A model generated the notes under the pieces. That model had not been told where the DNA came from and searched no databases. It saw only the letters and a list, made by a program, of their open reading frames with translations. Of a DNA stretch of 49,520 nt, positions 1 through 9,002 are shown piece by piece. Both the position numbers and the translations under genes were made by a program. The DNA is from Prevotellaceae bacterium (GTDB lineage Bacteria; Bacteroidota; Bacteroidia; Bacteroidales; Bacteroidaceae): assembly GCA_030531085.1 (NCBI GenBank), contig JAUNOM010000018.1, positions 1 through 49,520 on the forward strand, read 5' to 3'. Position 1 is the stretch's first letter, and each line of letters starts with the position of its first letter.

Positions 1-8
1 AGAGATAC

Positions 9-57
9 CCCTGTAAAAGCTATCAAATTACACGGTAATCTGATAGCTTTTACAGGG
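9..57. repeat. Long inverted repeat downstream of hemW
   Basis: The arms at 9-25 and 41-57 are perfectly complementary over 17 bp. After one mismatch the pairing continues as ATTAC/GTAAT around a 3-nt ACG loop, so the hairpin has about 22 pairs. It starts 86 nt beyond the hemW stop on the minus strand and has no clear U-run, so it is not an obvious intrinsic terminator. Its right half forms the first unit of the 22-nt tandem array at 34-121. Confidence 0.75.
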
Positions 58-121
58 TAATTTGATAGAGATTGCAAGGTAATCTCTATGCTTTTGCTGG
101 GGGACTTGATAGACATACAAA
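34..121. repeat. 22-nt tandem degenerate repeat array (4 units)
   Basis: There are four units at exact 22-nt spacing: 34-55, 56-77, 78-99 and 100-121. The shared core is GGTAATCTGATAG, followed by an A/T-rich run and a GCAA/ACAG end. Each unit divides into two 11-nt halves, roughly TGATAGCTTTT and GCAAGGTAATC. The same family recurs at 33387-33496. No open reading frame is implied. The identical spacing with diverged sequence points to selection on period, or to an old repeat. Confidence 0.7.
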
Positions 122-142
122 AAGCATTGATTTTACACACTG

Positions 143-1249
143 TTATATCCATATAAGTTCTGACATTACATCGTCACTGATGTAAAGACCTTTACGTGTA
201 AGTGCCATTCTGTTGTCGTGTATTGTAAGTGCTCCAGCATCTATACATTTTCTCGCATTTTTTATAATGTAGTCTTTTTGTTCTTTGTCAAGTAAGTTCA
301 GATTTATGCCCTCGCGTGTGCGCAGTGCAGTTGTCACCATATCGTTATAGTGTGTACGTGCATCTATAGTCTCCTGTTCTATATGCATACATCCCGATTC
401 TATTGAGCTGATATAATCATCTATATCACTGACATTCCATTGTCTGGATGTTCCGTTGTATGAGTGTGCGGCAGCACCAAGACCTATATAATGGGTATCG
501 TTCCAATAGCATGAGTTATGTATGGAGCGGTATCCGGGTAATGCGAAGTTGCTAATTTCATAGTGTTCATATCCTGCTGCGGACAGTGTGTCCAACAGTA
601 TACTATACATTTCCGCACTGCAGTTTTCTTTATTCTCTTTTATCTCTCCATGCTTTAACATCTGATATAGTGGAGTGCCTTCCTCATACATAAGTGAATA
701 TGCGGAAATGTGCTGTACATTCAGTTTCAAAGCTATGTTGATGTCTTGTTGCCATTGCGTAATGGTCTCGTCAGGAAAGCCAAACATAAGGTCTATGCTT
801 ATATTTTCAATGCCTGCCTGACGCAGCATCGTTATTGCCGGTAGGATGTGTGCTGATGTATGCCTCCTGTGCAGAAAGCGCAGAATGTTATCGTTGAATG
901 TCTGCACTCCCATGGATACTCTGTTGACCCCCATTGTGCTCATAGTCTCACAAAGTGATGGTGTGATGTCATCGGGATTGCACTCCATGGTGAATTCTAT
1001 AACAGAATTGTTGTTAAATTTCTCACTTAGCAGCAGTAGGTTTTTCTTGCTGAGTAGGGAAGGGGTTCCACCACCTATATATATAGTTCTGACATTATCA
1101 GCGCCAAGATAATCATGACGTAGCTCCATTTCCTTTAGTACAGCTTTAATGTACTGGTCTTGTCTGTTCAGATGTCTGGTAGAGGAGTAGAAGCCGCAAT
1201 ATATGCATTTGCTTGCACAAAACGGTATATGAATGTATATCCCAGCCAT
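143..1249 (-). CDS. hemW: HemW-like radical SAM heme chaperone
   Basis: This 368-aa protein is a member of the coproporphyrinogen III oxidase-like radical SAM family. It has the [4Fe-4S] motif CxxxCxxC at C11, C15 and C18 (followed by GF), a GGGTPS motif near residue 60 and a C-terminal HemN-like region. HemW proteins are now regarded as heme-binding chaperones for respiratory enzymes rather than true oxidases; the short N-terminus before the first Cys fits HemW better than HemN. The ATG start is clear. It lies downstream of the ATP synthase operon on the same strand but is separated from atpG by a strong hairpin, so it is probably partly or fully uncoupled. No good promoter was recognised in the 119-bp gap. 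Confidence 0.88.
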   Translation of the reverse strand: MAGIYIHIPFCASKCIYCGFYSSTRHLNRQDQYIKAVLKEMELRHDYLGADNVRTIYIGGGTPSLLSKKNLLLLSEKFNNNSVIEFTMECNPDDITPSLCETMSTMGVNRVSMGVQTFNDNILRFLHRRHTSAHILPAITMLRQAGIENISIDLMFGFPDETITQWQQDINIALKLNVQHISAYSLMYEEGTPLYQMLKHGEIKENKENCSAEMYSILLDTLSAAGYEHYEISNFALPGYRSIHNSCYWNDTHYIGLGAAAHSYNGTSRQWNVSDIDDYISSIESGCMHIEQETIDARTHYNDMVTTALRTREGINLNLLDKEQKDYIIKNARKCIDAGALTIHDNRMALTRKGLYISDDVMSELIWI

Positions 1250-1305
1250 TTGTTTAGTTTGATTGTACTTCTATATAGAAAGCAGGATAAGCATTTCTTA
1301 TATAA

Positions 1306-1361
1306 AAGACGGACTCCTATATTGGATATAAAAATATACATTCAATATAGGAGTCCGTCTT
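1306..1361 (-). terminator. 19-bp perfect hairpin at end of ATP synthase operon
   Basis: The arms 1306-1324 and 1343-1361 are perfect 19-bp complements around an 18-nt A/T-rich loop. The hairpin begins 7 nt past the atpG stop (minus strand) and lies 57 nt before hemW. The downstream minus sequence is only weakly U-rich (TTATATAAG). It is probably a terminator or a 3'-end stabilising structure. The arm sequence is unrelated to the A5/T5 palindromes elsewhere in the window. Confidence 0.7.
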
Positions 1362-1368
1362 GACTTGT

Positions 1369-2334
1369 TTAATTATTAATAGATCCACCAACAATATCAA
1401 GCAATTCACTTGTTATGGCCTGCTGGCGGCTCTTGTTATATTGGAGATTGAGCTCTCGTAACAGTTCATCCGCATTATCTGTTGCAGTCTGCATTGCAAC
1501 CATACGTGCAGCATGTTCTGACGCTATGCTGTCAAGCAGAGCCGTATAGAGCATCAGATGAACCATTTTTGGTACAAGAGTATTAAGAATGGTTTCCATG
1601 TCCGGTTCAACAATATAATTGTCGTTGAGCGGCTTGGCATCCATTGTTTCCTCGTGATGTTCCTTCTCCTTTCGCTTTAAGTACTCCTGAATATCCTTTG
1701 TGACCATTTTTGTCTCGAGATCACGCTCGTGATCCCGTGTCAATTCAGTTGTCAGATCTATGGGGATTAGTGACTTGCGTGTGAGGATTTGCGAACCTGC
1801 ACTTTTGAAATGATGGTATACCAACTCCACCTTGTCAATTTCTCCGCGAACAAACATCTGTCCTAATTCACGTGCTATCTCCACGCATCGGTGTACATTA
1901 GGCTTGTCTATCAGTTCGTCAAAATTACCAGCGGATTTATAACCAAGTTTCTGTAACTTCTCTGAGATTTTTCTTCCAATAGGGTAAATGATGATGTTTT
2001 CCTTACTCAACTGCTTATAGCCGTCAACTGTTTGTTGCATCATCTTCAAGATATTTGTATTAAAGCCACCGCAAAGACTACTGTTGCTTGAGAATACAAT
2101 AAGGGCTACATTCTTTACAGGGCGCTGTACAGAATATACGGACTTCAACTCTGCATCTGATGCAATAAATGTTTTTAATATATGCTCCAGCATTGTCTCA
2201 TAAGGCAGCATATTACCAATCATCATTTGTGCATGATGTAATTTTGAGGATGCTACCATTTTCATTGCACTTGTAATTTTACGAGTGCTGTTGACAGATG
2301 ATATGCGATTTTTTATATCTTTTAGTGACGGCAT
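1369..2334 (-). CDS. atpG: ATP synthase F1 subunit gamma
   Basis: The gamma subunit is the central rotor shaft of F1. The 321-aa protein begins MPSLKDIKNRISSV, the typical N-terminal helix, and ends in the conserved C-terminal helix (QYNKSRQQAITSELLDIVGG). It is about 30 residues longer than the E. coli protein because of a charged insertion near residues 210-245 (KRKEKEHHEE and following), which is common in Bacteroidetes homologues. It is the last gene of the operon, 6 nt after atpA. Confidence 0.96.
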   Translation of the reverse strand: MPSLKDIKNRISSVNSTRKITSAMKMVASSKLHHAQMMIGNMLPYETMLEHILKTFIASDAELKSVYSVQRPVKNVALIVFSSNSSLCGGFNTNILKMMQQTVDGYKQLSKENIIIYPIGRKISEKLQKLGYKSAGNFDELIDKPNVHRCVEIARELGQMFVRGEIDKVELVYHHFKSAGSQILTRKSLIPIDLTTELTRDHERDLETKMVTKDIQEYLKRKEKEHHEETMDAKPLNDNYIVEPDMETILNTLVPKMVHLMLYTALLDSIASEHAARMVAMQTATDNADELLRELNLQYNKSRQQAITSELLDIVGGSINN

Positions 2335-2340
2335 AATTCT

Positions 2341-3927
2341 TTAGTTTTTGTATTGTCCTGCAATGTCAGCCATTATACCTTCAATAGCTCCCGTAATTTC
2401 ATCATCAATCTTTCCACTACCCAGAACTTCTATTATCTCCGGTTTAGTGCTACGCAGCTTGTCAAGGAATGTATCCTGACATTCACGAACCTTATCAACA
2501 GGAACATTAGCCATCAGGCCGTTCATTCCACAATACAGTATGGCTATCTGCTCGCCAACGGGCATAGGGCTGTACTGTGGCTGGATTAGCAGCTGATTAT
2601 TCTTACGTCCACGGTCAAGGGTCATTGCTGTAACCGCATCCATGTCACTTGAGAATTTGGAGAAACTTTCAAGCTCTCTATATTGTGCCTGATCTATCTT
2701 TAGTGTTCCGGCCACCTTCTTCATGGACTTAATCTGTGCCGAACCACCCACACGTGATACAGATATACCGACGTTGATGGCAGGGCGGAAACCTTGGTTG
2801 AACAAGTCGGCCTCAAGATATATCTGTCCATCTGTGATGGATATGACATTTGTAGGAATGTAGGCAGACACGTCACCAGCCTGCGTCTCGATGATAGGAA
2901 GGGCAGTGAGAGAGCCGCCGCCTTTGACCTTACCCTTAAGACATTCTGGCAAATCGTTCATTTGTTCCGCTACTTCCTGCTGTTCGTTGATTTTCGCAGC
3001 ACGCTCCAATAAACGTGAATGCAGATAGAACACATCTCCTGGATATGCCTCACGTCCAGAAGGACGGCGCAAAATCAATGATACCTCACGATAGGCCACC
3101 GCTTGTTTTGACAAGTCATCATAGATGACGAGGGCGTGCTCACCACGATCACGGAAGTATTCTCCAATGGCTGCGCCTGCAAAAGGTGCATAATACTGCA
3201 TGGCAGCAGGCTCACTGGCTGTGGCTGCAACTATTACAGTATAGGGTAGGGCACCGCGGTCTTTAAGGTTCTGCACTAAAGCGGCAACGGTACTTGCTTT
3301 TTGGCCTATTGCAACGTATATGCAATATACAGGTTTACCCGCATCATAGAAACTCTTCTGGTTGATGATTGTGTCGATTGCAATGGCTGTTTTACCTGTC
3401 TGACGGTCACCGATAATAAGCTCACGCTGTCCACGTCCAATAGGTATCATACTGTCCACTGCCTTAATGCCGGTCTGTAATGGCTCCTTTACTGGCTGAC
3501 GGTAAATCACACCTGGTGCTTTTCTGTCAAGTGGCATTTCGTAAGACTCAGAAAGATCAAGCTCCCCCTTACCATCTATAGGCTGTCCAATAGGATTAAC
3601 CACACGGCCCAACATATTGTCATTGACCCTTATGGAGGCAATACGATTGGTTCGTTTTACTGTCATTCCTTCCTTTATGCCTGATGTGGAACCCAGAAGC
3701 ACGCATCCTACGTTGTCCTCCTCCAAGTTCATCACAATTGCCATGGTGCCATTCTCAAACTCCAGCAATTCATTGGCCTCTGCATTGCGCAGGCCATATA
3801 TACGCGCCACACCATCACTTACAGTGAGCACTGTGCCCACTTCATCGAAACGGGCCTCGTCACTGATTCCCTTTAATTGGTTCAGCAACACCTGTGACAC
3901 TTCGCTTGGTTTTATCTTGTCTGACAT
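2341..3927 (-). CDS. atpA: ATP synthase F1 subunit alpha
   Basis: The 528-aa alpha subunit is the non-catalytic nucleotide-binding subunit of F1. The P-loop GDRQTGKT is at residues 173-180. The Arg-finger region lies in the conserved stretch ending [14 protein letters not shown]. Length and domain order (beta-barrel, nucleotide-binding, helical C-terminus) are standard. The gene sits between atpH (25-nt gap) and atpG in the operon. The ATG start is well placed. Confidence 0.98.
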   Translation of the reverse strand: MSDKIKPSEVSQVLLNQLKGISDEARFDEVGTVLTVSDGVARIYGLRNAEANELLEFENGTMAIVMNLEEDNVGCVLLGSTSGIKEGMTVKRTNRIASIRVNDNMLGRVVNPIGQPIDGKGELDLSESYEMPLDRKAPGVIYRQPVKEPLQTGIKAVDSMIPIGRGQRELIIGDRQTGKTAIAIDTIINQKSFYDAGKPVYCIYVAIGQKASTVAALVQNLKDRGALPYTVIVAATASEPAAMQYYAPFAGAAIGEYFRDRGEHALVIYDDLSKQAVAYREVSLILRRPSGREAYPGDVFYLHSRLLERAAKINEQQEVAEQMNDLPECLKGKVKGGGSLTALPIIETQAGDVSAYIPTNVISITDGQIYLEADLFNQGFRPAINVGISVSRVGGSAQIKSMKKVAGTLKIDQAQYRELESFSKFSSDMDAVTAMTLDRGRKNNQLLIQPQYSPMPVGEQIAILYCGMNGLMANVPVDKVRECQDTFLDKLRSTKPEIIEVLGSGKIDDEITGAIEGIMADIAGQYKN

Positions 3928-3952
3928 TTGTTTACTTTAATTTTTAATTGAA

Positions 3953-4489
3953 CTATACAACCAATTTCTTCAGGATGGTATTAAGTTTTGTCTTTATACT
4001 TGCATCCATCCTATAGGTATCATATTCAAGGATGAAGCCTCCTATAATATCAGGATTGACTTCTGTCTCAAATTCAACTATACCATTGGTTCTACTCTCC
4101 ACCATTTGCTGCATCCTCTTCTCTATGGCAGAATCTACAGCTGTAGCGGTTGTAAGTTTTCCACGGATGACGTTCTTCTGATTCCTGTAAAGAGTGATAT
4201 ACGAGTTTGCAATGAATTGCATCACACTCTCGCGGTCTTCATCAAGCACGAGCCTGATAAATTTTTCTGTAAGCGGTGTAACATCATTTCCTGCGGCTGC
4301 TTTCAATAATGTTTCCTTGCTCTCCTTTGCAAGCATGGGATTGTCTATCGTGCACCTTAACTCTGGCACATCGACATAACTCTTGGCAAGAGTCTGCATA
4401 TCCTTGTATACCTTGTCTTCAAGGCCTGCCTCCGTGCTGCATTTTATCAGCGCCCTGGCATAACGCACCGATATTACTCCTATGTCCAT
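3953..4489 (-). CDS. atpH: ATP synthase F1 subunit delta
   Basis: The delta subunit (OSCP homologue) joins F1 to the peripheral stalk. The 178-aa length is standard. It opens MDIGVISVRYARAL, with the typical YAxAL motif, and ends in the conserved G-G-F-x-L-E-Y-D-x-Y-R-x-D region (DIIGGFILEYDTYRMDASI). It lies 6 nt downstream of atpF and 25 nt upstream of atpA. Confidence 0.95.
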   Translation of the reverse strand: MDIGVISVRYARALIKCSTEAGLEDKVYKDMQTLAKSYVDVPELRCTIDNPMLAKESKETLLKAAAGNDVTPLTEKFIRLVLDEDRESVMQFIANSYITLYRNQKNVIRGKLTTATAVDSAIEKRMQQMVESRTNGIVEFETEVNPDIIGGFILEYDTYRMDASIKTKLNTILKKLVV

Positions 4490-4495
4490 ATCACA

Positions 4496-4993
4496 TTATT
4501 TGTTAGAAGACACCTCATCCAGCATACGATCAATGAGTTCCATCTGCGCATCGTCATTTTTTAGATTATGCTGAAGCACTTTCTCCGCAATTTCAACAGA
4601 AAGCATAGCCACCTGATTACGTATTTCTGTAATGGCCGCCTGTTTCTCACTTTCTATTTCATTACGTGCCTCATCCAGCATACGTGCACTTTCCTGACGC
4701 GCCTGCTGCTGGGCCTTTTCTACGATACTCTCACGTGTAGCAGCAGCCTCTTTTAAAATAAGAGACTGTTTCTCACGTGCCTCCTGCAAGATGGATTCAC
4801 CTTCTTTCTGTATATTGGCCAGCCTTTCGTTAGCCTCACGTGCCTTCTGTAAACTATCATCAATGAATGCCTTTCTTTCGTTTACCATATTAATGATAAC
4901 AGGAAAGCCAAACTTTGTCAGAATGAGCAGTACAACAAGGAACGTAATGGTCATCCAAAAAAGCAAACCGCTACTCGGAATTAATAAATCCAT
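4496..4993 (-). CDS. atpF: ATP synthase F0 subunit b
   Basis: The b subunit forms the peripheral stalk. The 165-aa protein has one N-terminal membrane helix (about residues 9-28) followed by a long charged coiled coil rich in A, E, K, R and Q. This is the usual b-subunit layout. It lies between atpE and atpH. The gap from atpE is unusually large for this operon (127 nt) and contains a hairpin. Confidence 0.95.
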   Translation of the reverse strand: MDLLIPSSGLLFWMTITFLVVLLILTKFGFPVIINMVNERKAFIDDSLQKAREANERLANIQKEGESILQEAREKQSLILKEAAATRESIVEKAQQQARQESARMLDEARNEIESEKQAAITEIRNQVAMLSVEIAEKVLQHNLKNDDAQMELIDRMLDEVSSNK

Positions 4994-5109
4994 ACGCTGA
5001 TATGATTATAATTCAAAATTCTTTATTAAATGTTTGGTGATAGTATCATTAGACGCTGGGACAGATTTACAATCTCATTGTCTTACTGTAACTTATCACG
5101 CTTGACAGT

Positions 5110-5136
5110 TTTCCTCTGTATTATACGCAGAGGAAA
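5110..5136 (-). promoter_or_regulatory. Hairpin at atpE 3' end within operon
   Basis: The arms TTTCCTCTG (5110-5118) and CAGAGGAAA (5128-5136) form a 9-bp stem with a 9-nt loop that includes the last codons and stop of atpE (5121-5123). No U-run follows on the minus strand, so it resembles a processing or 3'-stabilising stem rather than a terminator. It is followed by the longest intra-operon gap, about 115 nt to atpF. The role in c-subunit dosage is an inference. Confidence 0.5.
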
Positions 5137-5357
5137 GCTATAACTGCAGCAAACAGTGCAACACCTTCAATAAGAGCTGCTGCAACAATCATATTGGTGA
5201 ACAGCTTATTCATTACTTCAGGCTGACGTGCCATGGCGTCCATTGCCTGACCACCAATCCTACCAATACCAATACCTGCACCGATTGCGGCGAGACCAGC
5301 ACCAATACCTGCACCTAACTGCGCTAAACCTGCTGTTTCTAAAATCATTGAAATCAT
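5121..5357 (-). CDS. atpE: ATP synthase F0 subunit c
   Basis: The c subunit is the ion-carrying ring protein. The start is the ATG at 5357 (78 aa); a second in-frame ATG at 5348 would give 75 aa. The reading frame stays open further upstream into atpB but carries no c-subunit sequence there. It has two membrane helices joined by the polar loop ARQPE. The ion-binding carboxylate is E64 in ALIEGVALF. Residues typical of Na+-type rings (Gln in helix 1, Ser/Thr after the Glu) are absent: Ile and Gly-Val occupy those positions. This indicates a proton-type ring. The protein is very Gly/Ala-rich, as expected. Confidence 0.95.
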   Translation of the reverse strand: MISMILETAGLAQLGAGIGAGLAAIGAGIGIGRIGGQAMDAMARQPEVMNKLFTNMIVAAALIEGVALFAAVIAFLCV

Positions 5358-5416
5358 AATAGTTAAATTTAAGTTGTTATTAATTTTTATTGAATTTTTC
5401 TTTGAACTGCAACTAA

Positions 5417-6493
5417 TCAGTGCTCTGGCTCTACTCGCGCAAGACCAATGAAGGTTGCGGAAAGCATCGTAAACACCATAGCCTGTATAAAGCAGACAAG
5501 GCATTCCAGACACATCATGAAGATACTCATAATAACGCTTAGCATTCCCATGCCTGCAAGCATTCCCACACCTGCAGATGCCATCATAAATATGATACAA
5601 ATTATGGCGACTGCTATAGCATGACCTGCCATCATATTGGCAAATAGACGGATCATCAATGCAAATGGTTTGGTGAAAATACCTACAAACTCTATAACGG
5701 GGATAATAGGTATAGGAGCCTTTAACCATGTCGGCACATCAGGCCAGAAAATATCTTTCCAGTAATGTTTGTTGCCACTGAACTGTACTATTACAAATGT
5801 ACAGAAAGCAAGGAAGAATGTTACTGCAATATTGCCTGTGACATTACCTCCGCCAGGTGGAAATGGTATTAGTCCCATCACGTTACACGTAAAGATAAAG
5901 AAAAAGCAGGTTAGAAGGTATGGTACATATCTTTCATATCCCTTACCCACACCAGGCTTTATAATCTCATCCACCACATACATAACGATCATCTCTATGA
6001 ATCCGACAAAGCCCTTTGGTGCTGAGTCATCAACACTACGTTTGTTATACCATCTTGCTGAACCAACTACGCATAACAGTAATATTATCACATTGATAAA
6101 CATTACGGCTACAGTCTTTGTTATGGATATGTCGAATGGAATTGAAAGAATATTACCTTTTTCATCAAGTTCTACAACTTTACCTGCATTCTCACCTTCA
6201 TCGCACAAAGCCAGATTATATGGGCCTTTCCTCATACCATTCTCCGCCTCATGTGAAAACTCGGATGTCATGAATATGTGCCAGCCAGTATTTGTATGCA
6301 CTATTACTGGCAGATGAATAATGATAGGCTTTCCATTAAAGTCTGTAACGTGCCATTCATGAGAATCCTTTATATGTTCCACTACTATTTCTGAAACATT
6401 AAGCTTCCCATCCTCGCCCTCATTGGCCACCATCGGCAGCGCCGTCACAAACGTTAAGGCTATCAACGCAAACAAATGTTTAAAATAATTCAT
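5417..6493 (-). CDS. atpB: ATP synthase F0 subunit a
   Basis: The a subunit is the stator proton channel. At 358 aa it is about 90 residues longer than the E. coli protein. It starts with a signal-peptide-like segment (residues 1-23) and a periplasmic domain to about residue 125, an extension common in Bacteroidetes. The essential channel arginine is R282 in FALMIRLFANMMAGH. Five or more membrane helices follow. It sits between the small membrane protein gene (7-nt gap) and atpE (59-nt gap). Confidence 0.96.
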   Translation of the reverse strand: MNYFKHLFALIALTFVTALPMVANEGEDGKLNVSEIVVEHIKDSHEWHVTDFNGKPIIIHLPVIVHTNTGWHIFMTSEFSHEAENGMRKGPYNLALCDEGENAGKVVELDEKGNILSIPFDISITKTVAVMFINVIILLLCVVGSARWYNKRSVDDSAPKGFVGFIEMIVMYVVDEIIKPGVGKGYERYVPYLLTCFFFIFTCNVMGLIPFPPGGGNVTGNIAVTFFLAFCTFVIVQFSGNKHYWKDIFWPDVPTWLKAPIPIIPVIEFVGIFTKPFALMIRLFANMMAGHAIAVAIICIIFMMASAGVGMLAGMGMLSVIMSIFMMCLECLVCFIQAMVFTMLSATFIGLARVEPEH

Positions 6494-6500
6494 TGCTTGA

Positions 6501-6773
6501 TTAATGTTTTAATTTTAGTGTCACCATCATCATCACCAAGTACATTACAAGTATCATGGCAGCAAAATGAATGGTTGAAGTTCTATTTTCTGACAGGAAC
6601 GCATATATACCTACAGCCGAGACTATAAGAACAAAGCGTATGGCTGCCATTATCATATAAAACTGCGGCAACCTGCCAGGTGAATGTCTGCGTGTTATGT
6701 CATAGCCTTTGCAATAAGCTGCACCTAACAATGTGAAAAACAACGCTGACAAGAAAATCGTTAGAGTACCCAT
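6501..6773 (-). CDS. Small membrane protein in AtpI position of ATP synthase operon
   Basis: The chosen start is the ATG at 6773, giving 90 aa beginning MGTLTIFLSALFF; a longer in-frame version would overlap atpC and add a Cys/Lys-rich stretch with no family support. It has three predicted membrane segments (about residues 3-20, 40-60 and 68-86). It lies 4 nt after atpC and 7 nt before atpB. By position it should be an AtpI-like assembly factor for the c-ring, but sequence similarity to AtpI is not evident by eye. Function is inferred from context only. Confidence 0.72.
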   Translation of the reverse strand: MGTLTIFLSALFFTLLGAAYCKGYDITRRHSPGRLPQFYMIMAAIRFVLIVSAVGIYAFLSENRTSTIHFAAMILVMYLVMMMVTLKLKH

Positions 6774-6777
6774 TCTG

Positions 6778-7029
6778 TCACACTTGCGCTTTCTCCACGC
6801 ATAGTGACACTTCATTTTTATGCACAGACACATATCCTCCCATTATAGGTAAGCTACATCTGTCCCCCTGAGGTGTGACATAAACCACAGTGCCATCAAT
6901 GAGCAAGGAAATCAAAGGAGCATGATTGGTGAGTATCTCAAAGTTGCCAAGTGTTCCTGGAACATTGACACTTTCAGCTTCGCCGTCATATTCTACTCTT
7001 TCTGGTGAAACTATTTTCAGTTTTAACAT
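6778..7029 (-). CDS. atpC: ATP synthase F1 subunit epsilon (short form)
   Basis: The 83-aa protein covers only the N-terminal beta-sandwich of epsilon, with the motif SPERVEYDGEAESVNVPGTLGNFEIL. The C-terminal two-helix domain of E. coli epsilon (about 139 aa), which can inhibit rotation and sense ATP, is missing. Short epsilon subunits occur in other Bacteroidetes, so this is probably lineage-typical rather than a broken gene. It follows atpD by 69 nt. Confidence 0.93.
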   Translation of the reverse strand: MLKLKIVSPERVEYDGEAESVNVPGTLGNFEILTNHAPLISLLIDGTVVYVTPQGDRCSLPIMGGYVSVHKNEVSLCVEKAQV

Positions 7030-7098
7030 AACTCATTAATATATCTTGCCCTATCATGACAACTTAAAGTTATAATAGGGGTTGAGGTTAATATGTGT

Positions 7099-8721
<1,623 letters not shown>

Positions 8722-8786
8722 CTAATTGACTTTTTTGTGTTTTTAGTATTATGTTAAATGACCTATTGTCTTATAGGTTGATGATG

Positions 8787-8816
8787 CAAAATTAACAAAA
8801 AAAACGGAAACATCAA
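8787..8816 (-). promoter_or_regulatory. Bacteroidetes-type promoter of ATP synthase operon
   Basis: On the minus strand TTG (8816-8814) is followed after 19 nt by TAATTTTG (8794-8787), an exact match to the -33 TTG / -7 TAnnTTTG consensus. Transcription would begin near 8782, leaving an untranslated leader of about 175 nt before atpD. It is divergent from the promoter at 8855-8885. Confidence 0.75.
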
Positions 8817-8854
8817 ATTTTTTACAAGAAAATATTACTTTTGAGACATTTTTC

Positions 8855-8885
8855 TTGCAAAAAAGAATAATTATATGTATCTTTG
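8855..8885 (+). promoter_or_regulatory. Bacteroidetes-type promoter of candidate small RNA
   Basis: TTG (8855-8857), 20 nt, TATCTTTG (8878-8885) matches the Bacteroidetes consensus exactly. No gene on the plus strand starts downstream before 16272, and a hairpin with a U-rich tail follows within 90 nt, so the likely product is a short untranslated RNA. Confidence 0.7.
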
Positions 8886-8890
8886 CAATT

Positions 8891-8972
8891 GATAAGATTT
8901 CGTAATTTCTTTTTTTACTATTTGGGCGAAATCATCATGAGGTCGGTGCGTTCTGCACTGACCTCTTTATAT
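8891..8972 (+). ncRNA. Candidate small RNA, about 80 nt
   Basis: The start is placed just after the plus promoter at 8855-8885. GATTTCG (8896-8902) pairs perfectly with CGAAATC (8927-8933), enclosing a T-rich loop. Then an 11-bp hairpin, 8939-8949 with 8955-8965 (one G-T pair, loop GTTCT), is followed by TTTATATATAA, a weak intrinsic terminator. No coding frame fits. The family was not recognised. The same hairpin could also end the TamL transcript from the minus strand, but the T-rich side is on plus. Confidence 0.55.
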
Positions 8973-9002
8973 ATAATAGGTATACTTTTTTATAAGAGAT
9001 GT

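Noticed and set aside
5121-5357. Sodium-type ATP synthase
   Set aside because: The c subunit lacks the Gln and Ser/Thr ligands of Na+ rings; Ile and Gly-Val occupy those positions.
5358-5729. N-terminal extension of atpE into atpB
   Set aside because: The extra 124 residues are out of frame with atpB, Cys/Tyr-rich and absent from c subunits; the ATG at 5357 gives the normal length.
8939-8965. Hairpin as terminator of the TamL gene only
   Set aside because: On the minus strand no T-run follows the stem, while on plus it does and a consensus promoter precedes it; a dual use is not excluded.
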